64,000 nt of DNA from Cynocephalus volans (taxonomy: Eukaryota > Chordata > Mammalia > Dermoptera > Cynocephalidae). Location: NCBI RefSeq assembly GCF_027409185.1, contig NC_084466.1:72522501-72586500 (forward strand). The letters are read 5' to 3'. The notes beneath the pieces were generated by a model. The model searched no databases, was not told the origin of the DNA, and was given only the letters and a program-made list of their open reading frames with translations. Positions 13,015 to 24,330 of the stretch are shown here, piece by piece. The translations under genes and the position numbers were made by a program. How positions within the stretch are numbered: position 1 is the stretch's first letter; every line of letters starts with the position of its first letter.

Positions 13015-13202
13015 CAATGGTTATCAGTCTCTAGCCTCATCAGAATCACTGGGAGGGCCTGTTAAAACACAGATTGCCAGCCCTCACCAGCAGAGTTTCT
13101 GACACAGCAGGTCTGGAACGAGGCCCTGAAGTTTGCATTTCTAGCAAGTACCTAGGTGATGCTCGCGTGGCCTATCTAGAGACAATATTTTGACAACCAC
13201 TG
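13015..13202 (+). mobile_element. MER5A-type hAT DNA transposon remnant
   Basis: It starts with caatggttatcag and ends with tgacaaccactg, which are imperfect inverted ends of the CAGTGGTTCTCA type. The interior carries the familiar MER5A order: atcagaatcactgggagg, ttaaaacacagattgc, gtttctga, then caagtacctaggtgatgct. The length of about 188 bp matches the full non-autonomous element. No convincing 8-bp TSD is visible. Confidence 0.85.
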
Positions 13203-13699
13203 ACTTCTTGGAAGATGTCAAAAGTTACCAAATACTTATAGCTGTATATTTTATCTTAGGTATGTTGAACTATACTATGCTAACCAGGTTTTTGGGAGAT
13301 TTCAATCAATTGCTTTAAATACTAACTCTTAAGTGGTGTTTCATATACGAAGTTTCCCAATTGCAGTAACATCTATATTACGTTTTCCACCCTTTGGAAA
13401 AAAGGACTTTTCTAAACATCATTTATTAGTTTAACAGTTAAGATTCTAAAGTATTTCAGCTGAAGAAATTTTGGTTTTAAAGCTCTACTAAAAAGAATAC
13501 AGGATTTTATAATTGGGAGAGATCTTGGAGATCATCTCATCAAAATAGCTCATTTTATGAAGGGCGTACCCAGCAGTGCCTGGGCTTGCTCTGACTAAAA
13601 GGGCCTGGAACTGAATAGCTGGCGACAAACCTTAGTATGGTCTGGATGATGCTGATTATGATGATTATAATAATAATAATAACAACAATAATACTGGAT

Positions 13700-13895
13700 A
13701 ACATTAATTGAGCCTGTCACTATGCCAGTAACTATGGTAAGAATTTTACTAGCATAATCTCATTAAATATTTACATTACTCTATGAAGGCAGTTACTATT
13801 GTTATCCCCACTTACACATGGGGAAAAAAAGACTTAAGTGACATTTCCTGCATCACAAAGACAAAACATATCAGTGCTGAAACTCAAGAGTCACT
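13700..13895 (-). mobile_element. MIR SINE, antisense
   Basis: The stretch running from aatctcattaaatatttaca through ttgttatccccacttacaca to the catcacaaag region follows the antisense MIR core and 3' section. It is strongly diverged. Confidence 0.6.
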
Positions 13896-14164
13896 GAAGA
13901 TAACCACCATGCTGGTTTGGCTCTAGCCACTGAACCACTTTGAATGGAAGCCATTTCAATCATTAGTTAATTACCTTAGGATATGAATTAGACAAATTTA
14001 AAAGGGTCTCTAGATCTCCATATTCAGACTGTGTCTCTATTCTAGATATTATAATATCATTTGTAATATAGTTGTTCATTAAATACTGGTTGTGGTCCTT
14101 CATATTCCTTGCATAGCACCTCATTAAGGAATAGCAAAGCCATTAGGAGCTGTGAAGTGCTGGA

Positions 14165-14290
14165 ACAGAGCAGGGTGAAGTGATAGAAATGCTGGCTTCT
14201 AGTCCTATTCACCACTTGCTAACTGGACAAGTCTCCGAATCTCTCTGAGCCTTGGTTTTCTTGACTGTTATTCAGGATCATAGTCTTAAT
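14165..14290 (+). mobile_element. MIR SINE fragment
   Basis: Sense MIR core: ttctagtcctattcaccact, then gctaactggacaagtctccg and ctctctgagccttggttttc. Confidence 0.65.
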
Positions 14291-16133
14291 CTTATTTGTT
14301 TATCAAAGTCTAGTGATGTTCACATTCTGGAAAAGTGTTTTTATAAGTCAACATGTAATAAAGCATAATTGCATTAGCATTATTACTGTATTATGCCATT
14401 ATCTCCACCTTCCCTATTGACAAGCAAATATACTAAGAACACAGAATGTTCTGAAAAGATGAAGTTAAGCTTTGGCAAATTAACTTCTAGAGTACAGGAC
14501 TTATTTTTTCATTTGAAAGATGCAGTCATTGGAAACAGAAACCCAGTTCAGGGAGAGCAAAGGAGAATCTAATTAGTTTACTCTTTTTATTTCATCTCAG
14601 TGCATATAAGATACCTTTACAAAATAATTTCAGTAGATTTTCTAATATAATTGTAATTTGTGGCTTTGGAAACATTGCCTATTATGTGACCAGAAAATCA
14701 GAGTCTGAACTAGGAGATTGGCACTAGTACATGAATGCAAATATACATCCAATCAAAAATTTATACTGCTGACTAACATACAGAACATTTTCCAGTTAAT
14801 ATAGAAGCCAATAAGTATATCCCTGGCTACTGGGGCATAGAACTATGTTCTTTAAACAAATCTAAATTTTTCATTCATTTACTTTCTGCTTTGTGATTCA
14901 GGTATCATGAAAATGTTTACTTTTAACTTGTGCATTCAGTGAGTTTTTCTCTGTGGTTTTTGGAACAAGTAATTTGCCTTCTACAGTTTCATGAACTTTG
15001 TATGGTGATTATTAAATGATACTGTATACCAAGACAGCCTATAATCTCTAGTCTTTAGAGCCACCCTCTGTAGAATGAAAACATTTTAACTTTACTTAGT
15101 GGTTAACCCAGTTGAGGTTATTCCTTTTTATTTGTTTTTGCTACATCCTACCTTAGGTCAAATCCTGGATACTGACGTTAAGTCAGCTTAAATAAATATA
15201 TGTGTAACCATAACTTATGCACCATCAAAATTCAGAGAACAAAAGAGAGAGGGAGAGAGAGAATATTATAATAAAATATTAAAGGTGTTCATTTCTCCCC
15301 CCAAAATACTTACCCCACTTTGGAACACAGCTAGGCAACCCATTAATTATACTTTATATTCTAATGTAGGGTATCAAGAGAAAAGTTATTTGCAATATTT
15401 TCTTAATCTACCGATAACATGAAAAAGCTGAAAATTATCCCCAAATTTGATATTTATAATGTAAGTAGTCAATGTAAACAAGTATAGAACTTTGAAAGTC
15501 TGAAAAATAAATTGAGTCTCATTATTACACAGCAGGAAGTTTAAAAGCTGTTACAACATAGAGCATAGATTGTGATTAGTCAGCTGGAAAATGGCAATCA
15601 TGAGAGATTGTATTGAATGGAAGAATTTTTAAAAGATGGACTATGCTACACTGTTAATATGATAAAGTGGTTTAAGCTAACTAGTTATTCTGACTCATAA
15701 AATAGTACATCATTTAACCTCCTTAGTCATTTGACATTTTATTCATCTTGAAAACTAGCAAGTTTAGACAAATAACCCTTCTGAAACACATTATTTTGTT
15801 CTTCTCTCTCAGCATAACACATTTACTATGAAAGTAAAAAACACTAAATGTGTTTGGAACCCACATAGTGACAGGCTTTTATCCCCTCCTGAAAAATCAG
15901 ATTTAAAAACCCCCCAAAACCAAAATCAAACAAACAAACAAAAACCCAGCCTCATGCAATAATATAAACCTCCAAGTGTTTAGCCATTTCTGTTCCACAA
16001 TACAAAAATAGAAGACAGGGCTCCTTTTCTCTGCTTTTAGGCTGAGAAACTGAGTAACGTAAGTCCATTTGGATGGAGGGAGTGAGATATAGTGACGAGA
16101 GTTTAGAGAGAGAAAGATTTGGATATAAATCCT

Positions 16134-16524
16134 CGTATTAATCCATTTCTGTTGCTCATAACAAAATACCTAGAACCAGGTAATTTATTTAAAAAATGAA
16201 ATTTATTGCTTACAGTTTCAAAGGCTGAGAAGTCCAAAGTCCAGGGAACACAGCTGGTGATGGTGACCGTGACCCAGGGTTTCACATGGCAGAAAATGGT
16301 GGAGCAGAGAGAAACTAACCTCTCTTGTGCTTTTCTTTGAAAGCCATCAGAACCATGCTCCTGGCCACTATTATTAATCCATTCCTTTTGGCATGGTCCT
16401 ACAATCTAATCACCTCTTCAAGGCCACACTTTTCACACTTTTCAATTACCATAATAGGATTTCCTACCATCTTTACACTGTCACAGTGGGGACTAAGTTT
16501 TGAGGGGATATTCAACCTAAGGCA
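16134..16524 (-). repeat. 3' LTR of the MaLR provirus
   Basis: It begins cgtattaatccatttctg, with the canonical TG decayed to CG, and ends attcaacctaaggca. It aligns along its whole length with 18029-18427. An additional short duplicated ttttcacacttttcaatt section makes the middle differ from its partner. Confidence 0.88.
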
Positions 16525-17360
16525 TTCCACCCTTGGCCCCCCAAAACTTATCCTTACTACACGCAAATACATTTATTTTGTCCCTAAAGTCTTAACTTGC
16601 TTCTACTCAAAAGTCCAAAGTTCGAAGTCCCATCTGTGAAATCAAAACAAGTTATCTACTTCCAAGATATAATGGTGGGACAAACACAGGGTACATATTT
16701 CTGTTCAAAAAAAGGAGAAACAGACCAAAAGAAAGGAGTAACAGGTCCTAAACAAGTCTGAAACCCAGCAGGACAGGCATCACATTTCAAAGCTGAAGAA
16801 CCACGTTAGACTCCATGGTCAACATCCTCTGCACTCTGGTGCAGGGGTTGGGTCCCCAAGTCTTGGGCAGCTCTGTTCCTATGCCTTTCCTGGTCTCAGG
16901 CCACATTTCAGCTCTCCCAGGCTGGTATTCCATTCTGGTAGCTCCACAAGTCTGGGGTCATCATGGCAGTCCCACTCTCATGGCTCCACTAAGCATGGCT
17001 TTTTCTGCAGCAACTCTGACCCCACATTTCCACTTGACATTGCTCTAGTGAAGACTGTCTGCAATGAATATGCCCCTGGGACAGATCTCTTCCTGGACCC
17101 TCACCTAACACCACATGGATGCAGCCAAAGCTAGTGGCTTCTATTTTCTAATGCTGTGGGTCCAGCCACACCTGGGGCCAATTTAGCCACAGCTGGAACA
17201 GCCAAAGTAGCCAGGGTGCTACTGTGGGGAGCAGCTTCTCAAAGTGGCCTGGCAGTGAGCCTGTGGAGGGTGCCTCAGGCTGTTCCCCAAGACTGTTCTG
17301 TCTCATTAGGCCTTTGGGCCTGTAATGGAAGATGCAGCCTCCAAGATCTCTGAAATGCCT

Positions 17361-17951
17361 TCAAGGCCTTTTTTCCCTTCTCCTGTTAATCTCTTTCTTC
17401 TGTATTAATCTCCATAGCAGTCTCTGAGCTACACCATTGAATTGTTCTCCTGAAAATGCTCTCTGCTTCTCTATCACATGGCCGAGCTGCAAATTTTCCA
17501 AATCTTTATGCTCTGCTTCCCTTTTAATTATATATTCTGGCTTTATGTTATGCCTTTTCTGCCATAACTCAGCATATGCTGTTACAAGTAGCCATGCAGC
17601 TTCCTGAATCCTTTGCTGCTTAGGAATTTCTTCTGCCAAAAACCCTGGGTCAGCACCTTGAATTTCCATATTCCGTAAAGCTTTTGGGCATGAATAGAAT
17701 GCAGCCAAATTCCTGGTTACTTTATAGCAAGGGTGATCTTTGCCCCAGTTTCCAATAAACCTCATATTTCTACCTAAGACCCCCTTAGAATGGTCTTTAC
17801 AGTCTATGTTTCCATAATCATTCTGGTCATGACCATTTAGCCAGTCTCTAAAACATTCCAAACTTTCCATGGTTTTCTTGTCTTCTAAACTTTTACAAGC
17901 ATCTAGGCTTTTCCTAGACTGCTCCTCCAAATTCCTCCAGCCTTTGCCCAT
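17361..17951 (-). pseudogene. MaLR internal open frame, gag-type remnant (196 codons)
   Basis: This frame opens with an ATG 77 nt downstream of the 5' LTR (18029-18427), the usual place for the first frame of an LTR element. It stays open for 196 codons, is Lys/Glu/Asn-rich and shows no recognisable protease or reverse transcriptase motif. MaLR internal regions are known to carry only a gag-like frame, so a decayed gag-type product is inferred from position. It is probably not expressed as protein: it lies antisense in an intron and its LTRs are old. An open frame this long may simply be chance survival. Confidence 0.5.
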
Positions 17952-18028
17952 TACCCAGTTCCAAAGTTGCTTTCATATTTTCAAGTATCTGTTATAAGCA
18001 ACACCCTACTTCTCTGGTTCCAATTTTC

Positions 18029-18427
18029 TGTATTAATCTGTTTCTGATGCTTATAACAAAATACATGGAACTGGGTATTTTATAAAGAAAACAAAATTTA
18101 TTGCTTGCAGGTTAGAAGGCTGGGAAGTCCACAGTGCAGGGAACACATCTGCTGAAGGTCTTGGTGGTTGCAACAGTGCCCCAGGGGTCTCACATGACAG
18201 AAAATGTCAGAGCAGAGAAGAGAGAGATTAACCTCATTCACTCTCCTTTTTAAAGCCCTCAGAACCACACCCCTGACCACCATTATTAATCCATTCACTA
18301 GGGCATGGTCCTACAATCTAATCACCTCTTCAAGGCCCCACCTTTTAATTACCATAATAAGATTCCCCACCCTCTTTATATTGTCACAGGGGGGACTAGG
18401 TTTGGGGGGAACATTCAATCCAAGGCA
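18029..18427 (-). repeat. 5' LTR of the MaLR provirus
   Basis: It starts tgtattaatctgtttctg and ends acattcaatccaaggca, keeping TG...CA termini. On the minus strand the LTR is followed by gaaaattggaaccagagaag (plus 18028 downward), where MaLR elements carry their primer-binding-site region. Confidence 0.88.
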
Positions 18428-19964
18428 ATCCTATTTTATAGTATCAGACAAATCATTCAGTCATTTGAGCCTTGACTTTCTCATGAATAAGAAAGGTATC
18501 ATAGTTTCTGATCAACAGATTGTTAAAAGCAAATAGTTAACACACAAACTGCCTAGTATTAAAAGAGCACAGTAAATATAAGTCCCTATGCCTTGATGCT
18601 ATTTGAAAGTTGTTATAATCTTAACCCCAAAGCATTTTACATTTATTATATTTAATATTATTAAAAATGCATATATGTTCACCAAAGAGGCTAAATATTC
18701 CTGGAAGAAAATGCACTGTGAAGTATTAGTGCTAGCATGAAGATTGAGTTTATCTTAAAATAACAAAGAGTAAAACTAGTCATCCAGATGTGGTCTTTGA
18801 TAAAAAGCTTTTTGGGGGCATTTTTATTGCATCCCTCCAATCCGTTATTAATGTTAAGTCTAAATTTAGATTATATCTAAAAATAATAACATTGTGTTTT
18901 AGTTAACAATATATTAATTTCTTTCTTAATTATAATGCTATAAAATTAATCATTTAACAATTGTGATTAATTGAATACATAAGGTGTTATTATGGCTGGG
19001 AATTATTAAAATACATGCTGTGATTAGAATGTCTTATAATTGTTTTCAGTTTTCAACATGCCCTTTTCTCTCAACCTGCTATATTCACTTATTCTCTGAT
19101 TAGAGGCACTATGAGTACAGTTTTATCACTTTAATATTAGACACACAAGTAAATGAGCATTTAGGTGGTGTACGATTTTAAATGTTCTTTTCAAGAACTA
19201 GTTTTTCGAGTATTTAGAAAATGTGTTCTCATTTTCATTTAGTACAATTAATGTTTTATATACTCATTTTCTCAATCAATTGATTTCTAGATATGTCAGT
19301 GTTCTGTGTCACTGTTGTTTGAATCATTTATTAGAAACACTTGACAATAATTTCAGACTGTGAGCTTTGCACTTATAAGGGCTGACTTACAGAATGCAGC
19401 CTTCTGGGAGAATGCTCAAACCCATCCACAGGGAGTGGGGTTTTTTGGGGGGTGAGAGAAATTGACAGTTGCAAATTTATCAACTGGATGTATAATCTCT
19501 TTTCTTTTAAATGAGGTGACGATGGGTGAGTGGAGTGGGTTTAGCTTTGCATAATTCTCACCTCCTCTCATGTGGAAACTGATTGCAACATCCCCTTCTT
19601 GTTTTCTGGAATCTCTGAGGGAAAGTATATAGATTTGTTTGACCTGGATAACTAAGCTAACTTGCTAAACAACGCTAGCACTACCATATATAAATGTGAA
19701 TTTTTGATACAATTATATGACGAATAATGTATAAATTAGAAATAACTATGTATTTATTTAAATTTCATATTCTGTGTATTTCCTACTCTTCAAAATATCA
19801 GATAATCCTCAATTAGCAGTACATTAAATACTTTTCCTCAAAAAATAATACATAATTTCAAAAAGCAAGTAGGTTGAGGTGAATTGTAAATATACTGCAT
19901 TTTACCATAGTCATCATAGGTCAAAGAATAATATTAAAATTGTTAACAATAATCGAACCTTACA

Positions 19965-20135
19965 ATGTATCAGGCATTCCTTTAAGACCATTCTACATTG
20001 TTATCTCATTTAAACTTCATAATAATCTTTGTGATAAGTTCTTTCATTATTGCTATTTTAAAAAGAGTTAACTTGCCAAAAATCACCATCAGTAACTAGT
20101 ACTTGAACTACCATTCTTCCCTCCAGCACCCATGT
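19965..20135 (-). mobile_element. MIR SINE, antisense
   Basis: Diverged antisense MIR: ttatctcatttaaacttcat, then a tgataagttctttcattatt section and an aacttgccaaaaatcaccat section. A second short antisense MIR piece follows at about 20335-20420 (aaggaaattcaggctcagag). Confidence 0.55.
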
Positions 20136-20442
20136 AGGCACTGCTAGTGAATTGCAGAGTTCAGTCTTGCGGACCCTAATAGCAGACTTAAAATCTTTGC
20201 TGAATATTGTCTAAGAAGTCACTACTAAGTAATAGTCATTAAATAAGTAAAGAATAAATGCATGTACATGAGTAGGGAATACAAGAAACTTTTTTTGATT
20301 GCCTGGTATGTATTTTCATGTTTATTTAACTGATTCCTCCTACTTATACAGAACTGTTATAGACAAGGAAATTCAGGCTCAGAGACATTGGGTTACTTGC
20401 GCAAGTGAGATTTGAGTGTTGGTTTTTTCTGGGTCTTGGCAT

Positions 20443-20480
20443 TTATTTATTTATTCGTTTGTTTGTTTGTTTGTTTATTA
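20443..20480. repeat. (TTTA)n/(TTTG)n tetranucleotide tract
   Basis: Three TTTA units, one TTCG interruption and four TTTG units in tandem. Confidence 0.85.
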
Positions 20481-21260
20481 CTAATTGCCTGATTACTTTG
20501 GCCATCACTTGTCCAGCAATTTAAGCCCCATCCTGCAACTTAGGAATAAAACTTGGTCCTTCAGCAGCATAGAAAATTCTCTCCATGCCTAGGACTCTGC
20601 AGAATTGTCCTGAAATTCCTTCCCCTGGAGAATCCTGACCAGATCTTAGTGCATTAAGATTACTGATTTAACAAAACTCTTTATCCAATTTCCTCTTTTC
20701 CTTCTAGATTGTTGTAGGAAGAGATTAGCAGTAATAAGGGAGACACTGCTGGCACACTGAGAAATTGCTGGGAAGAAGGAGGTGAAAACAGCACATTAGC
20801 AAGTGTAGCTAGTGTAGGAGATTAAATGTCAAGCAATGCACACTTCGTTATTCTCCTGCGGTGGGGCCTGACACAGCAGATTGAGGGATGCTGGGAGAAA
20901 CTTTTTTCTGAACTGAAGCCTGGTGGTTGAGCTCTGCAGAGATAGACCCCACCACCTCCCATGCTGGAGGCGGTTATTCTGACTATGTGAACCCATTTCT
21001 TCAATTACATATGAGGTGAATTACAAAACACTGAGAGAGTTAAATGTCCCTCTTTTTTGCTACCATCATATCCTGTACACCTCTTCATACTTCAAAGAAT
21101 ATTATGTTGAAAATATGTGTCATTTTCTCCCACTTTGTGAGCTTTGCAATACCAGAGTGAGTGTGTGTGTGTGTATCTTACTGATGTCTATGTATCTATA
21201 CTAGCATAGATATGATTTCTAGTAAAACTTCAGTCACGCATTTTTCTCTCCCTATCCTCC

Positions 21261-21636
21261 TGCTGTGGGTCAAATGTGTCCCCCAAAAGTTTATGTATTA
21301 GAAATTTGATCTCCATTGTAACAGTGTTAAGAGGATGGGGAATCCTATCACGGTGATTAGATTGTGAGGACTGTTCCCATGTGAATGGATTGATCCATTA
21401 CTCACGGAGTAATGGGTGTGGTTCTGATGGCTTCATAAGGAGAGTAAGTGAGAGGTTTAGCACACTCTTGCTCAGCCTATTCTCACCACGTGATACCCTG
21501 TAAAGAAGGCCCTTACCAGTAGTGTTCCCTGGACTTTTGACTTCTCAGCCGCTGAAACTATAGGAAATAAATTTCTTTATAAATCATGCAGTTTCAGGTA
21601 TTATGTTGTAGGCCACAGAAACAGATTAGGATACCA
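21261..21636 (+). mobile_element. Solo MaLR-type LTR, sense
   Basis: It begins tgctgtgggtcaaatgtgtc and runs through a block like that in the provirus LTRs (agaggatggggaatcctatc, then tgaatggattgatccattac and ggtgtggttctgatggcttc). It has an AATAAA-containing stretch (aggaaataaatttctttata) and ends near cagattaggatacca. No internal region is attached on either side. The exact 3' end is uncertain by a few bases, and the flanks cctcc/ccacc may be a decayed 5-bp TSD. Confidence 0.85.
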
Positions 21637-21755
21637 CCTTTTAAAATTCTTTCTTTGAGATGATCCTTCCAGGTCCTGGTTGGACATATCTTCCCCTCAC
21701 TCTTAGCTGATATATGTAGAAGCCCCATTTCAAAGTTTTTTTGCTCAGTAGGCAA

Positions 21756-21757
<2 letters not shown>

Positions 21758-21804
<47 letters not shown>
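21758..21804. repeat. (TG)n microsatellite
   Basis: An uninterrupted TG run of 47 bp. Confidence 0.97.
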
Positions 21805-21807
<3 letters not shown>

Positions 21808-23300
21808 TTGGGGAGTAGAGAGAAGGGAATGAGAGGATTAGGGGAAAAGAGGACAGTCGAGCATGGAGTTACCTACTGCTGTTGAAGCCTTCTGGAAGAC
21901 AGTGGTCCCATTAAACCTCCCACACTTGATTTGAGGTGACTGGGCAGACAGCAATCTTTCCCTTCCCCTTGGGAACAGAGATGGCTCCTAGTCCACCTTC
22001 AGTTGTCTACAAAGAACCCTCCTTACATGAAGCACCCCTGTCTCTATTGTCTCCATCCTTTATATTCTTGAGGTGGATGAGGGACTTCTAAATGAGGAGT
22101 CCAAGAGTTGGGAACTCTGGACTGTCTCATCTCCTGTTTCTGGTACCTGTAGAAATTTGAACTTTAACATTCTGTTACCTGTGTATAAAGCAGCTTTCAC
22201 CTCTTCAGTAAATGTTGGTTTCCTTTCCTTCTTTTATATATACACAACATAATTCCTGATATGTGGTGTGTGTTGAATAAACATTGGCTAAATTTAAGTA
22301 AAAGGGCTAAAGACCCCATGAACAATTGCTGCTTTCAATTATTAATTTTTCTATTCCTCAGGTTACAAAATGGAACTTAACCAAAATTTACTTTTTCTTC
22401 ATATCTGCCTTCTTTCTAAATGCACACACACACAGGGGCACACCCCACCCATAATAAAAATAAAGGAAAATGAAACTGATTTTCTTAAAATCATAGATAG
22501 TTTATTAGATTTGGAGGAGATTCTCAAGGTGACCTGATGCAATCACCATACTTATTTTTATTTACGCTAAGCATTCTTTTTTTTTTTTTTTTTCTTTTTA
22601 TGGGCAAATAATGTTAGAAAATGTTTATTTATTTATTTTTTTAAGAGTGTCTCCATTTGACATAGTGCACTAAATGATGTATTTCCTAGTAAACACCTTT
22701 CAAAAACCCCAATCTGTCTCCTTTTTTCTGTGTGCTCCACTGATGCCCTAGTCTGTCATCATCATCTCTCGTAGAGAATCACTCTCTCTGATTCTTCTCC
22801 AACTTCGCTGTAGCAGAGCCCCGAGGAGAACAACTCAAGATGGGGAGAGATCCACGAAAGTAAGGAGAACGGTTTGGGTGAGCAAAGTTTCGATAAAGGA
22901 ATTATGTATTTCCTCATTTCTTCTCCTTATTCTTTTATCTTTAAAATTTTCTTTGCTGCCTACTGTGACCAAAATATTGTTGAAATACAGTTACAAAGAA
23001 GTCCCTGACCTCAAGGAAACTAATTTAGCAATCAATTGCAGCTTCGAGACAAATAAAAGTGATTATATTTAACATACATCCTCAGTCTTTCTGTTTTCTG
23101 AACAATATTGACTTTCCAATTGTATTTATATCTATATTTTGTGGGAGTAGGGGAATAGTGCTTAACACCTAATAAATAGCCATATTAAATTATGCAAGAC
23201 AGAAACTGAAGAAACTCAATAAAAGAAGATAGAGACTAATACCATCATATTTCTGTGAAGATGACAAAAATGTGTTAAAAAACTACTCAGTGGTTTAGAG

Positions 23301-23331
23301 AACAGTGTCATATCTTGGATATGACACTGTT
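23301..23331. repeat. Perfect 14-bp inverted repeat with 3-nt loop
   Basis: aacagtgtcatatc at 23301-23314, spacer ttg, and its exact reverse complement gatatgacactgtt at 23318-23331. I see no surrounding element that explains it. Confidence 0.95.
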
Positions 23332-23869
23332 AATTATTACATATTAGATGGATTTTTCTGTTCAGAATAATATGATATACTCTTTACCATGCATGGAATC
23401 AATTTGAAATATTTTTGCTATGCACACATGTAACTGTTAGCTCTATCTATCAATAAAATGCTTAAACTTTTAAAATGTTTGTTTGATAAATTAAATATGT
23501 GTTAAATGTTGCTAATTTGTACTTCTCTTGCATACTTTATCCTAGAGAGTCAGAGCCCATGAACACTTTTCTCATCTGAAGAGCTTTTTATTCTTCTGGC
23601 CTGACCTCCTAAATTACCAGCCTTAGGAAAGCACACATTGAGTACATTTCGTTTATTGCTTTTTAGCCTAAATTCAATGCCTGACTTGAAGGTGCTGTAC
23701 CTTAAATCATGTGTTCTAGAAGCACCTCTTTTTGGACGAATTGTTTCTTTGCTGCACCATGTTCTACTTCATCCCAACCTAGGCTGCCTGATTCTCTCAA
23801 CCAAAAACCAGAGTCAATGTCTAACTTGAAATCATAGAGAAAATTACAGAGCATTTTGATATTACCCTC

Positions 23870-24330
23870 ACCCCTCAACCCCCATAAACACTGACTCCTG
23901 GAGCCATCACCTTTTTACAGATATGAGGAAAGTGAAGCTTAGAGAAGTCGAGGAAATTAACCCCAAAGACTACTAAGATTATTAGTTCTTGAGCCAAGTC
24001 TAAAATTTAGTTTTTGTCTACAATCAAATAGAAATAGTTGTCACATGTATCATTCTAATCCCAGCCTTAAATATTGTGGAACAGGAAAACATATAAATAT
24101 ACATAAATGTTTTAATGTCATAAGAGGAAATGTTTACGGTGGAAACAGACCAGGTTTGGAATCTAGACAAATGTGGGTTAAAATTCTAGCTTCACCGCTT
24201 ACTACTTGTGTGACCCAACAGTAGTTATTTAACTTGAAACAGAAAATAGCTAGATCTCACAATTATTATGAGAATTAGAAATCTGAAATATTTGATGTAA
24301 AGTGCCTGGTGTGTTTACATTGGATTTATT
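23870..24330. mobile_element. Two adjacent MIR SINEs in opposite orientation
   Basis: About 23880-24000 is antisense MIR (tttttacagatatgaggaaa, then aagcttagagaagtcgagga). About 24150-24330 is sense MIR (ctagcttcaccgcttactac, then ttgtgtgaccc, and agtgcctggtgtg near the end). Both are diverged. Confidence 0.65.

Larger units (their letters stand above)
16134..18427 (-). mobile_element. MaLR (THE1/MST-like) endogenous retrovirus-like provirus, antisense
   Basis: This is a complete LTR-internal-LTR structure in the orientation opposite to TRPC4. The LTRs are at 16134-16524 and 18029-18427, with an internal domain of about 1.5 kb. The 5-bp TSD atcct is present at 16129-16133 and 18428-18432. 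A purine-rich tract on the minus strand (plus 16525-16549, rich in C/T) abuts the 3' LTR as expected for a polypurine tract. The internal region contains one sizeable open frame (17361-17951, minus). Length and arrangement fit non-autonomous MaLR elements, which have no pol or env. The two LTRs look roughly four-fifths identical by eye, so this is an old insertion. Confidence 0.88.
16085..18590 (+). mobile_element. MIR SINE split by a MaLR provirus
   Basis: MIR-like sequence at about 16085-16133 (gatttggatataaatcct) continues at 18428-18590 (acaaatcattcagtcatttg, then gccttgactttctcatgaat). It is interrupted exactly by the provirus and its 5-bp duplication. The left arm is short and diverged, so the call rests mainly on the right arm and on order. 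Confidence 0.55.
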
